From NCBI GenBank assembly GCA_029891345.1, contig CM056994.1, positions 226,354,991 through 226,418,990 on the forward strand: a stretch of 64,000 nucleotides of DNA, read 5' to 3'. Below, in pieces: positions 47,278 through 57,646 of the stretch; the stretch's first letter is position 1; every line of letters starts with the position of its first letter. Source of the DNA: Dryococelus australis (taxonomy: Eukaryota; Arthropoda; Insecta; Phasmatodea; Phasmatidae). The notes beneath the pieces are model-generated. The model was not told the origin of the DNA, ran no database searches, and saw only the letters and a list, made by a program, of their open reading frames with translations. Both the position numbers and the translations under genes were made by a program.

Positions 47278-47526
47278 ATGCCTTTGTTCCCATGCTGCTT
47301 GACTAACATTTTAAAAAGTGGTAGTGGTTCAATACCACCTTCCTATAGATTAGATAATGTGTCTGAAGATCTTAAATATATAGTTCGCAAATTTAATTCA
47401 AATCTACAGAGCTTACATTTATCATTCTTAAATAACATTGACGATAAATATGAACTTCGAGAATTAGCTGAAAAACTAGATCAAATAGAAGAAGTTTTTA
47501 AAAAATTAGTAGAGCTTCGAATATAA
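47278..47526 (+). CDS. 82-aa open frame near the right end of the Polinton
   Basis: An uninterrupted frame, MPLFPCCLTNILKSGSG at its start, then a leucine-rich helical part with ELAEKLDQIEEVFKKLVEL that would form a coiled coil (about residues 60-80). It follows the capsid gene on the same strand and precedes the TIR. Another short piece (MEESTKCFHILIQYFRPI) starts at 47,080. Function unknown; no family recognised. Being open may be due to its small size. Confidence 0.4.
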   Translation: MPLFPCCLTNILKSGSGSIPPSYRLDNVSEDLKYIVRKFNSNLQSLHLSFLNNIDDKYELRELAEKLDQIEEVFKKLVELRI

Positions 47527-47559
47527 ACTGTAAAGAATAATAATATGGTATTTCACTTG

Positions 47560-47949
47560 GTTTTCTCTTAAATTTACTTGATTTTGACTTAAATTTGATT
47601 GGTTTAGAATGCTTCCCTGCAAAATTAACATTTCCTAGAAACCATGAAAATTTGCTTGAGAATCGCGAAATTTGATTGATTTTAGCTTAAATTTGCTTGA
47701 TTTTGGTTCTAAGTCTTGTGTGCTCGATTCTTGCCGAAGTTTTTGGGAGGCTGAAATTCAAACGTGGAATTAGAGGTAAAAACATGAAATTTGGAGTAAA
47801 AACCATGAAATTCGGTGCATAAAAAGCATGACCTTTGGAGGGCAAAATGTTTGAACATTGATGAAAAAAAAAGCTTGAAATTTGGGGTACAAAGCTTGAT
47901 ATTTGGTGTAAAAAAAACATGACATTAGGGCCTAAAAACAAATTGTCCT
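47560..47949 (-). repeat. Polinton right terminal inverted repeat
   Basis: Reverse complement of the left TIR; ends ...TTGTCCT at 47,949. Shared landmarks include CCCTCCAAA, ACTCCAAATTT, ATCGAGCACACAAGA and TCAATCAAATTTC. By eye about 80 percent identical to the left copy. Confidence 0.9.
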
Positions 47950-48780
47950 CAATCTACCCATATCGGCACGGTCCACGATATTGAGGTTGCTGATGTTTTC
48001 CGCTGGGCCGCGTGGCCTCTCAGCTGATCACCATCACCCATACACATCACGTGGGAAGTGTGGTCCTGCTGGCTCAGCACGGCATGGTTGGAATGGGCAG
48101 AGGTGGAGTTTTCCCCCAGTGTTGCACTCGTCCCAAGATGGTGGTGGTACTGATGTAGGTGTTGCTTGGGCCCAAGATGGCGAACTTTGCTGGTTCCTTG
48201 GTAGCTATGACGATTTGGTGCCAAAAATTCCCTTTTGCTGTTTTCTGTTGTTCCTGTGTCCACTTTCTTGGTACACTGGCTGGAATGGTGTAGAAAATTC
48301 ATGAGAAATTCACCAGTAGCAAAATTATGGATCCAGGGCTCAAAGGAACAAGTGCATGAGGGTGTACATGGTCCTATGCGGCGCACAAGACAAGACATGA
48401 AATTTGCGTAGGATTGCTTGGTCTGAAAATGTTGGAAGTTTTGTCGGGGAAAATTGAGGTTCGGTTAGCAGATGTGTGTTGCCACACAAAAGGGTGACAC
48501 TTGACATGATTTTAGGAAGGACCATCGAGGATAGAAGTTATGCGGACTGGAATAAAAGAATGCTGTTGATTTTCCGGGTGGGTTCCAGCAATCAGTCGAG
48601 CACGAGAATGATGTGGGTCATGTGGCTGACGGCCCTAAGTGGCCTCCTCGATGTCCCACATCTTTTAGTTGTTGCAGATGCCTGGTCTAGTGGGATATAT
48701 TGGAGCTTGCTGCAAATGCCGATATACAATCCTGGCGAGAACTGTTCGGGGCCATTCTCACACCCATAATTAACCTGTTA
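47950..48780. other. GC-richer segment right of the Polinton, unidentified
   Basis: Balanced base composition and long open frames on both strands (minus 47,949-48,398, 149 codons; plus 47,981-48,304 and 48,476-48,769). None shows a domain I know. The plus frame ending at 48,769 has a hydrophobic, tryptophan-rich stretch. It may be coding sequence of an unrecognised mobile element into which the Polinton inserted. Confidence 0.4.
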
Positions 48781-50999
48781 TTTATGACACTTGGTTATGC
48801 GGTCGATAGGAGACTGTATTAATAAAACAATACAATCAGAGGCAATAATATTGGTTTACCATTGTACCCTCGTCTGAGGTACCAATAACAAATAACTCCA
48901 TTGTAGCGAGGAGTGTTTTAGGACACAATAATATGGCACTAGGCCTACATAGTAATTACGGTATTTCATGTCCCGGCCATGTACATAAATGACCCAGGTG
49001 TGGAGTGGCTCACTCCCTGGACTGAAAAATAAATATAAAGGTTCCTATGAATGAAATTACTATTGATACTCTACATGATTAGTCTAGAAGTTGCTGGTCT
49101 GGGGAGGATGCGACTTGTCACTGCTAGATAACAAAGATGGTGTTGCCGCATTTTACAACTGATGGTTATAATGAATTGAATGATGATGGCTGTGCAGTGG
49201 AGATGAGACGAGACATGCGAATTTCCCTTCTTAAATGAAATTAAAATGTTTTTATTAAAAATATCAAATATAAGTTTGGCTAGCATTGCTGGAGGCTGAC
49301 TTGCCTTTTACCTTCAGCATGACATTGAAAAGATGTGATTTTGTATTTTTTATGCTGGATTTACATTGGTGCGACAGGCGCGACACGATGGAAGTAATGC
49401 TTCCTCCAATCACAGATGAGTATTTTGTGACGTCAACCCGGATAAATCTCCGGCACGACAGACTTTCTGAATATAAATAATTTCTAATTTTGTCGCATCG
49501 CTAGTGCGACAATCGTCAATAAACGAGTGAATTTTCTTGTTCCAAGAGTGGTGGCAATGTTAAGTTAGTAACATTTGTAATAACATATGGAGCTTATCTT
49601 GTTGGTGTTCTCGGAATATTTTATCTGTGGATAATTATTCTGAATTTGCTTCCTTTAAGCATAGTTGATTGTCGGTGCCACTATAGTGCGTTTTATTGTA
49701 ATATTAAACGACATGTGTTTATCGCTTCTTAAAATTGTGGTTTCAGGAAACATGCACAGTGTTGATTTTACTGAACGATTCTGTAAATAAATTATTTAAT
49801 ACCAGTGATGAACAAACGTGATTTTAGTGAAGTAAACTTGTAACAATTTCCATAGTAAAACATCTGTTCAAAGGGTGACAAATTTTATAACAGTGCCTGA
49901 AAAAGCTGCACTTTCAATACTTGTAGTGTGTAAATAATTTTTTATTTAACTGTATCGTGAATTCAACGAGTGTAAGGTTTACTTCGAACAAAATGTGTGT
50001 GCTTGTATTGATGCATTTGTACGAATTTGAACAGCGACGAATGTATCGCATTTTGTTTTTTCTGTAGTTGAAATTTCTGGAGTTACAATAATTTGAATAT
50101 TATTTCCATACAAGCAAAATTTTCCACTGCTCCATCAAAAAATATGCAACTCAAAATGCCAAGGCCGTCTCACAAAAGACGTTAAAATAAAGACCTATCC
50201 CATCACTGATTCCTTTTTTCCCTCGAAATAAAATTAACAGAACCCATGAAAACCTAACTCGGCAAAAGTAAAACAGCTTGGAATGCCAGCCTAGCTATAA
50301 TATCCTTCATCGACATGGTTAGGCTGCTCATTATATTTTTTCCAACTGGAAAACTATAAAACATAAACACTCATGTGGTTGTTTACAAAGATATTGTTTG
50401 TGTTGCATGCTATTCTTCTTCATTCCTTCTCATCAATACTTAGATGGCCTTCTGAAACATTTTCGTATTTCTAGCCATGAGTGGTCAAAATAGTATTTCT
50501 GGCATCGCGCATGCCACAGCGTTTTCATTACAACCACAAATTATAGCGACATCACACCTGTTGCATGACATTTTTCGCATCGCACCTGTTGATTTAATGT
50601 AAATTCAGCATGACTGTGTTGAGATTTGAATGTCCCTTTTAATGTCTATTATGTCATAATGTTTCCAAATATGGGTGCTTTATGCCACGAACCTTAAAAT
50701 TACACAAAACACTCTTATAAACTAAATAATGTGAAAATTAGGGTTATGCCGTCATGTGGTCGCTTTTAAGGCCTGTGGTTTACAGGCTAAGGATGACATA
50801 ACATAATTATCCTGTGGCCTGCTACTGGCCACAGTACGAGACAATACTAAACGATACTGGATATTGTGTGGGAAAGCAAATTATGAAACTATTTACACAA
50901 ACACAAACACAATGACTCTCTTAAAAATTAATGTGATATCTGACACCATCAGTTCATAAAACAAAGGCTAGAAAACATTTCCACCGGTCACAAATCAAT
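48781..50999. other. Spacer, nothing firmly recognised
   Basis: AT-rich. At 49,360-49,530 GTGCGACAGGCGCGACACGATGG and TTGTCGCATCGCTAGTGCGACAATCG form imperfect inverted blocks of GTGCGACA/TGTCGC(A) that resemble the ends of a small DNA element, but edges and target duplication are unclear. No gene. Confidence 0.45.
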
Positions 51000-52420
51000 C
51001 ACCTTCTCTGTATTGCACCTATAAAGTTGGTGACTTCGATGGAACAAATCACTCATCTTACTGTGAAAATACAGAAATCATTTAAGTTGTTAAAAATGCT
51101 TGCCCACTCTGCCTGGGGTGGCGATCCCCACATATTGTTGCTGTTTTATCGGACATTTATTTGGGCCAAGATGGATTACGGTAGTGTCTTTATGATTGCT
51201 ATAAGTATTGCTACTCTCACCATCTTACTACATTTACAAAATGCATTGCGATCTACCCCAAAATGGGCATTACATGTTGAGGCGAATATTTCACAGTATA
51301 GCTTACATCGAAGACTATTGGCAAACAGATTCTGAATCAAATCAAATTTCTTTCATTATTCTCTATGCACCATCATACATTATGTTGGTATTGATGTTAT
51401 CGCTCATTTCCTGAAATATAACCCCCCTTTTTCCTTGTGTTAATCGCATCACCGAATGTTCGGTTGACTTTCCTGTGTTTGCTTCAAGTGAAAGGGGGAA
51501 CCTTTTATTTATGGAATGTAAACACTGCATGAGTGATGGCGAAGTTCAAGTGCTTTACAAGGCAGTGTCTGGGCTAATATTCCCAATTTATCCACATCCA
51601 TAATACTGATGGATCGAAATCCATACATAATGTTGACTATGCCTATTATATTCCTGCCAACAACACACCTGGTTTATATATGCTATCACCTCAAGATTTT
51701 ATATTTTATTCTGAAGTATATGCAATCTTGAAGTCATTGGAGTATTGCGGAACATTACCAGCACACAACGTATGCATATTTACTGACTCTAACCATGTCA
51801 TAATGGCTTTTGATACTCTACAATGTCATTGCAAAAATGATATTATATTACAGATTAAACATCTTATCTATAATATTGAGGATTTGGGCGCTGTAGTTGT
51901 GTTTGTATAGCTTCCCAGTCATGTGGGTATACCCACCAACAATATGGCAGATAAACTGGCTAAATTGACTACTGAAACAAGGGCTGTGATTACTGTTCCT
52001 AGTATTGATATGCTAACTACAATTGCAAAATGTCATCTTCGCGATGTTTAAGAATCTCAATGGCAATAATGTGATGTTGCCCCATCTTACAAGCACATCC
52101 AACCATATCTATAAATACAGACATCGTTTAGTGGCAAAGTAAAAAATAAAACCATTTCACTACAATTATCCAGCTGCACCTTAACCATTACAATTGTAAT
52201 GTTCATCTTCACAGGTTAAGATTGCCTGAATATTCTAACTGTCAATGTGGGGAAGGTGTGCAGAGTATCGGTTATATTCTCTCCAATTGTTTCAAATGTG
52301 GGCTCATGATGAGTTATACGAGTGCTTCCACAACTGTGGTATTTCTCTGCCATTTGACAGAGAGTGTGTATTATACTCTTATCAGGAAAATGTGTGTGAT
52401 GCTCTCTGAGTTTTTGTGAA
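51000..52420 (+). mobile_element. 5'-truncated LINE (RT tail and RNase H), I/Jockey-like group
   Basis: 51,027-51,335 has KSFKLLKMLAHSAWGGDP, LLLFYRTFIWAKMDYGSV, the block that follows the RT domain in I- and Jockey-group LINEs. 51,590-51,990 is an RNase H: an IHNTDGS-like first acidic block near 51,605, SEVYAILKSLEYC, IFTDSNHVIMAF and LPSHVGI.TNNMADKLAKL. 52,222-52,419 has PEYSNCQCGEGVQSIGYILSNC, the cysteine-histidine-type C-terminal block. Several stops and frame changes (51,336-51,680; 51,910; 52,050-52,220) show it is dead. The endonuclease and catalytic RT are missing, as expected of 5' truncation. No poly-A tail or target duplication was found. Confidence 0.85.
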
Positions 52421-55400
52421 CAATAATTTTCGTTTATGACCTCCCAATTTAGTTGTGTCCGTCACAGTGCTCTGACACATCTGTATTTAAAGTCAGAGAC
52501 CAGAGATTGCGTTAAGTATACACTCATTGCTTCTTCGATCAAAGAATTGTAACATGGCATGATCTGTTGCCTTTGTCTCCACATTTATAATTATAACATG
52601 TCAGAATGTCACTATGTCAGTGCCGTTCTAGTCGTTGCTGAAGCAAGTTGTCTGTTTTGCTCATAGACTAAATATAAGGTAGACTGATCTCGCTGGCTGC
52701 GCACAACCAATCACAATGTCGCAACATTTAACTGCTTTCCTGCCTACACATTTAGCAATAATGGTGTGGGTAGTGATGTGTGCCATGTAATCCCACCCCT
52801 AAGACAGTTTGTCCGGCCGTAGCCTGCTTCGCCCACAGCAGGGTTGTGCACTCTATTAGGTGCGGAGTGTGCGCCCAGTCACTGGAGCGACCAGGAGCAG
52901 AGCAGACACAAGGGTACACCAGAGCAAGTGCAGCCAGTGGTTGCCATGCCAATGCAAGACACCATGGAAGGATAATTAGACCAGTGCATTAAACTGGAAT
53001 GTTTCAGGCCTAATCAAAGATGTTGTTGAATTTTGCTAATTAAAGTGTTTATGATTGTTTTGTGTTTATTGTTTCATCATCTCTTTGCATGGTAATATAT
53101 ACTTAATTATTTCATTTTTCCACCAAGTGCTTTGTCCACATCATCTCACCAGGGTTTTATGTTGCGAGTGTGTAGATGTAATTTTTAAAGTGGTCTATTT
53201 ATTGTTAACGAGTCATTAGTTTTAGTTTTGCAAGTCATCTCAGAAAGTAGTCCCTTTCTGGCAAGCTGTGGCGAGACCCTGGATCAGGCGGGAGAGTCAG
53301 TCAGCATAAAGCATCCACTGAAAGTGGTGGGCATGTGTTATGCTCTGGCATTTTCCCGCGCACGCCGGGCGACATTATTTTTCAACTGGATATGTAGCTG
53401 CAATAGACGTAACTCATTTGGAACATTTTTCTACCTCTTTGTCTGGTAAGCCACCTCCACTCCCCGGTGGATTAGCATTGCCCCTGGGAGCTTAATGTGC
53501 ACGTAATTGTTTTAATTGTCAGATATTTTTCTGCCTCACCGCACGGACGGTAAAAACACTGAGTGTGTTTCGTATAAATTTCCCTCAGAGAAGAGGTGTA
53601 GTTGTAAACATAATAAATAATGTGTTGTCAAGTCAGTTTGTTTATTATGACCACATTATGGTTTAAGGGGACAGGCCATAATAATTCCCGCTCAAACAGC
53701 ACGATGTTCTCATTTTCAGTGTAATCAGTTTTGTTCTGATCTGTATGGGGAAATGGGAGGCACTGACTGCCCACGTAAGCGAGTGTAATGAGTAGGAAGT
53801 TTTCCTGCCAACATCAACAATTGTGCATAGTCGACAGATGGGCTATCGTTTAGGAAACAATCTTCATCTGAAGCAATAATCTACAGGCGGATGACAATTC
53901 AGCATTCACGATGAGGAATTTGGTCCAGGGTCGATGCCCACAACCCTGAGGTTAAGGGGAGTGGCATTATCTTTGAAGTCGCCTAATGGAATCTGGCACA
54001 CTGGGTTTATTTATTTCTTTCTTTCACCATCACCACTCCAGAAAATCCTATTCCAAACTTTACCAGCATCGGCCGTGCGACAATAGGGTATGAGTGATGT
54101 GTTCCTGACATACACGTATCACTTGTGCCAGTTTGTTCCATCACAGATGTATTAACATCACAGCAATACTTGACTGAACGACATTAGGTAGCTGTCTCGA
54201 TCAGTGCGGGTCGACAAGGATGGCGTTTACACTTTTCTTGCTGCCCTGTAACTCGTGGCGGCAGGTCATAATATTTAACATTCATCACAAGAGGTAGCTA
54301 TGGGTGAATGGATATGTGGTCTAAGTGAGTGTGTCCCGCGAAGTCACGACCATTAGATGCAACAGTCATTGGAGAGAACACTGGGATAAGCAGCGCCGCT
54401 TATTCCCACAGCTTTCCGATGTGCGCGATGTCGACAGGCCTCGTGGACGAATCCGGAGTGCGACGTCGCTCCAAGTAGTGTCAAAAGACGGGGAATCACA
54501 TTCCCACAAGAAGTGTAAAGTGGCGAGCGGCTCCCTAGCCACATTAATTAATAGGAGCATTCATAGGCATTTTAAGTGGTGATTGCATCGCAATTAACTA
54601 GAGAAACCATGATAGCCAACATAGAGAGTAGATAACATAGTATAGACCCCTAGTGACGAAATCTGTGTGTCATCACTTTCATACACATTTGTGTAATTAT
54701 AACAGTTACGACATGCTCCAATTTTTATATGTTAATTATAAGATAGTTCATGTAATCATCTATCAAGAATCAGCCACCTGAGGCATCATTTCATTTAATA
54801 TCACCCTTCAAGTACGGTAACATACTCATGACGTCACATTCTTAGCCATATCTGGGACTCCGATATTCACGAGTATGTCACCAATGTGTTATAGTCTAAT
54901 AATCATAATTATGTACAATTTCAGTTTCATTTATCATGTTAATTATTATGTTCTGTTTTTGCATGTTTTATTTTGTCACCGAATTCACCGGACATGCGGG
55001 GTAGTCGACGCTATGTCGCTAGTCAGACTTCAGTACTCCAGTCAACCAGCTGGGCAGATGGTAAGCTCTGTGTACCACCCTCAACAATTCAATCTAAGCT
55101 GCCTTTTCTTTCATCACAATAGTTAACATAACTCAAAAACATTTAAGTACTTTTATTTATCCAAGGGGAGGCCTCCCTGCTTCCTGAAGGACACGTTTTT
55201 ACATAACTCTAACTTAAGGGCTATGCCTTACTTTCCACAGTAGTGACCACCGACAGGTCCAGAGTGCCAGGTCTGCTTAACCAAGGGTACACGTTTTTTG
55301 TGCAACATCATTTAATTGTACCTTTGCGGTAATGAAAGTCATACCATTAGTAGATGTGTTTTATTGTGTTAACTCTTGCCTGAGTTTAAAGTTGATGCCC

Positions 55401-56040
55401 TCATAGGGGCATCAACTTTAAAGTGTTTTTCAGTGTATGTTTTGTATTTATGGGGCCTGCCTCACTCAAACAGAGTAAATTCAGTGATAATATAGGCATG
55501 CGAAGTGGCAGACAGCTTCGCCCCAAAGGAAATATTTTACATTCAGCATAATTTAACTGGCAATTAAACTAGCTCTCCTTCATATTGACTGCATATCCAG
55601 AGTCGCCATAGGCCGTCGGCCATACGACCCCATTCAACATTGTTCACTCTACCGAACGTGGCGCCGGGCACGTCACCAGTTCCTTTTCTCCACCTGCTCC
55701 CAGGCAGGACACGAACACATCCCAGCACCTCTGGAGGCACAACACGTCATGAGGTTAGAACACTGTTTAGTAACAAGTGCTATTGAGATCTTTTTATACT
55801 TCCTCTAATCAATATGTAAACACTTTTGATTACATTTGAACTAGTAAAAAATATTTTATTAATATAATAGTGCCTGTCATTTAACAATTAAGAGGTAAAC
55901 AAACCCGTTCATCACTGTTGACCACGTGTCTTTGACAGTTGTATTCCTTGGAGGTAGGTTAATGTTGGGTGCATGCTCAGAAGACGAAAAAGCGGTCTAC
56001 CTTACCTTTAGTCTATGGTCTCGCTCTGGAATGCCAACTA
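52421..56040. other. Intergenic region with mixed composition
   Basis: No gene established. GC-richer patches lie at 52,700-53,000, 53,220-53,500, 54,180-54,560 and 55,560-55,790. The patch at 54,330-54,570 has SHWREHWDKQRRLFPQL on the + strand, faintly like the C-terminal part of R1-type LINEs, too weak to call. ATG at 53,228 and 54,325 frames show no domain. Confidence 0.45.
55385..55422. repeat. Perfect 16-bp hairpin
   Basis: Arms TTTAAAGTTGATGCCC (55,385-55,400) and its exact complement (55,407-55,422) flank a 6-base loop TCATAG. No mismatches. It could be the centre of a palindromic element or form an RNA stem. Confidence 0.85.
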
Positions 56041-56189
56041 TAAATGGCAACTAGGATGTGCAATGGATAAATTGGCGTGACTATCTCCGCCTCAACAGGT
56101 AAAATTGTTAAGTACCCCAAGGTAATCAACATGGAGGTAATAGATGATGGAGTGGTAGCTGCCCATCTTCTCCACGTTTATCAAGTGAA

Positions 56190-56300
56190 GCCGATGCCTT
56201 GTCTGATTCTTTCAACTGTGCATGCGCAAACTGATTCTTTACGACAGCCGCCATATTATGAGTGGCAAAAGTTACATAGTAAGTAATGTTTAACATGTAC
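56190..56300. promoter_or_regulatory. Promoter-like segment with YY1- and NRF1-type motifs
   Basis: GCATGCGCAAAC at about 56,222 resembles an NRF1 site and GCCGCCATATTA at about 56,248 resembles a YY1 site (YY1 core GCCGCCAT). Both are common in housekeeping-gene promoters. The segment lies about 0.8 kb upstream of the first coding exon of MRG15 and could serve it or a divergent neighbour. No transcript evidence. Confidence 0.3.
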
Positions 56301-57069
56301 CTTTTTGCCACTACTAGCCCTGTCCTTGCCTATTGTTTTCGGCTTCGCATTCGTGTCTCAGCTTCCACTCCATAAACTAATACCTCCTCCACAGATACTA
56401 ACAACAGTGTTGTACCAGTCTTCGTTGATGCATGTTGCATGTGTCTCGCTTCGGCAAGAAACAAATTCGTATTCGCTGAATCAACTTTTTGGTTTATTTC
56501 ACCCCATCTCTTTAAACACTGGTAGGATACAGATTTCATATATGGATGAACGGAAGAAAAGGCCAGAAAAGACAGACCTTTGAATCTTCACTGTACTGTT
56601 TTTGTTACGTCTATGGAGTAGTGTAGTATCTGCCGTCGTGTACGGTTCGTATTTTTGAACCTCGGCGTCACTATGTGTTTGTGCCGTTTGACTTTTCTAC
56701 GAATTTAATGGACCTTCGAATCATTGATTTAAAGAGTTTTTGATGATTTTCTGCCGTGAATACTCACGTTTTTGTTGTTTCAATATTTCTTGTATTAGGA
56801 ATTAAATGGTTGTATGGCTGTACGGTTATTTGCAAGGCCACGTGCTTTTGTACCCTTTTGATTATATTGATAGATAGTTACATCTATGGAAAGTCTTATG
56901 CCACTGAAGATAATGAAAATAAGATTTAAACCTTTGTGTGGTTTTGTGATTTTATTAGATAACTTAAGCAAAATATTAGTATTTGATTAAAGTTTTAATA
57001 AAAAGTTTCCCCATTTTTGGATTGTGAAAATTTGAGCTACGCGTGGTCGTCCAGCGTACCCATTTCCGA

Positions 57070-57103
57070 ATGTCAATAGACTCTAAAATGATTTTTGAAA
57101 AAG
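57070..57103 (+). CDS. MRG15: MRG15 (MORF4L1-like), coding exon 1
   Basis: ATG at 57,070 opens MSIDSKMIFEK followed by the first base of a glycine codon, then a splice donor GTAAAG at 57,104. Joined in phase to the exon at 57,526 it continues as the chromodomain, and the K-x-x-F-x-x-GEKVLC opening is how MRG15 proteins begin. The start is chosen because no other in-frame ATG with family-like sequence precedes it. The upstream 5' UTR and possible leader exons are not defined. Exon length is only 34 coding bases, so this rests on the reading into exon 2. Confidence 0.7.
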
Positions 57104-57525
57104 GTAAAGTATTTAGGAACTCGATTGTTGATTCAAATAACAATAACACATTTTACCAAAAGATGTATCGAGTTTGAATGAACTGAGAAGGGCGTAAACA
57201 AAGTGCTACTGGTGCTAGGCCCTAACGTAATATAATAATGTAACAAGTTTCCTGTTTTTAAGTAGAGCCTTAGGTACAAACGTTAAATATATTAATAGAA
57301 AAAAATAACCCTCAAGAAATCGCCAGCGCAGAGCTAAACATCTTGAACACAAAATCAGTAACTTTAAAATAAAAAGGTTATATTACAAATAGGCCTATCT
57401 CACTAGACCTATTTTAGGTATAGAATTTTTAGTTATTTCGTGCCTTTTTCAGTGCCAAAATGATTTATAAAAGTTTATCCAGCTATGCGTGGCGAATGTA
57501 ACTTATATTTTTCTTTGTGTGGTAG

Positions 57526-57640
57526 GTGAAAAGGTTCTGTGTTACCATGGCCCTCTAATCTATGAAGCCAAATGTTTGGAAGCAGAGATGCAAGACAATC
57601 AAGCAAAATACTACATACATTATGCCGGCTGGAACAAGAA
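57526..57640 (+). CDS. MRG15: MRG15 (MORF4L1-like), chromodomain exon 2
   Basis: 115 bp between an acceptor (TGTGGTAG, AG at 57,524-57,525) after a T-rich tract and a donor GTAAGT at 57,641. It reads VLCYHGPLIYEAKCL, then MQDNQAKYYIHYAGWNK, the chromo-barrel domain of MRG15, close to the human sequence VLCFHGPLLYEAKC...YFIHYSGWNKN. MRG15 is a nuclear chromatin reader that binds methylated H3K36 and joins the NuA4/Tip60 acetylase, Sin3/Rpd3S deacetylase and other complexes. The reading continues in phase 2 to the next exon (expected to start with the WDEW motif), which I could not find before 64,000, so the following intron exceeds 6 kb. No disabling change in the exons. Confidence 0.9.
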
Positions 57641-57646
57641 GTAAGT

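Larger units (their letters stand above)
29662..47949. mobile_element. Polinton/Maverick fossil with nested insertions
   Basis: Bounded by inverted terminal repeats of about 400 bp that begin AGGACAA. Length is 18.3 kb, or about 13.4 kb without the hAT inserted in it. Parts recognised left to right: zinc-motif ORF (+), SAP-like ORF (+), N-terminal region of protein-primed DNA polymerase B (+), structural-type piece (-), packaging ATPase (+), matrix metalloproteinase (+), BRO gene (+), integrase (-), fibre-like protein (-), adenain-type protease (-), pVI-like small protein (-), PLA2-like minor capsid protein (-), major capsid protein (+). A 6-bp target duplication is not evident (CCAATG left, CAATCT right). 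TIR arms are only about 80 percent identical by eye, so the insertion looks old. Broken overall, with several dozen interruptions. Confidence 0.92.

Noticed and set aside
47949-48398. A 149-codon protein gene on the minus strand
   Set aside because: No domain, biased His/Ser composition, and overlapping open frames on the opposite strand; reported only as an unidentified segment.
49360-49530. A complete small DNA transposon with GTGCGACA ends
   Set aside because: Inverted blocks are imperfect and neither edges nor target duplication could be fixed.
54325-54582. LINE C-terminal domain
   Set aside because: Similarity of SHWREHWDKQRRLFPQL to R1-type tails is too slight and no RT or cysteine block is adjacent.
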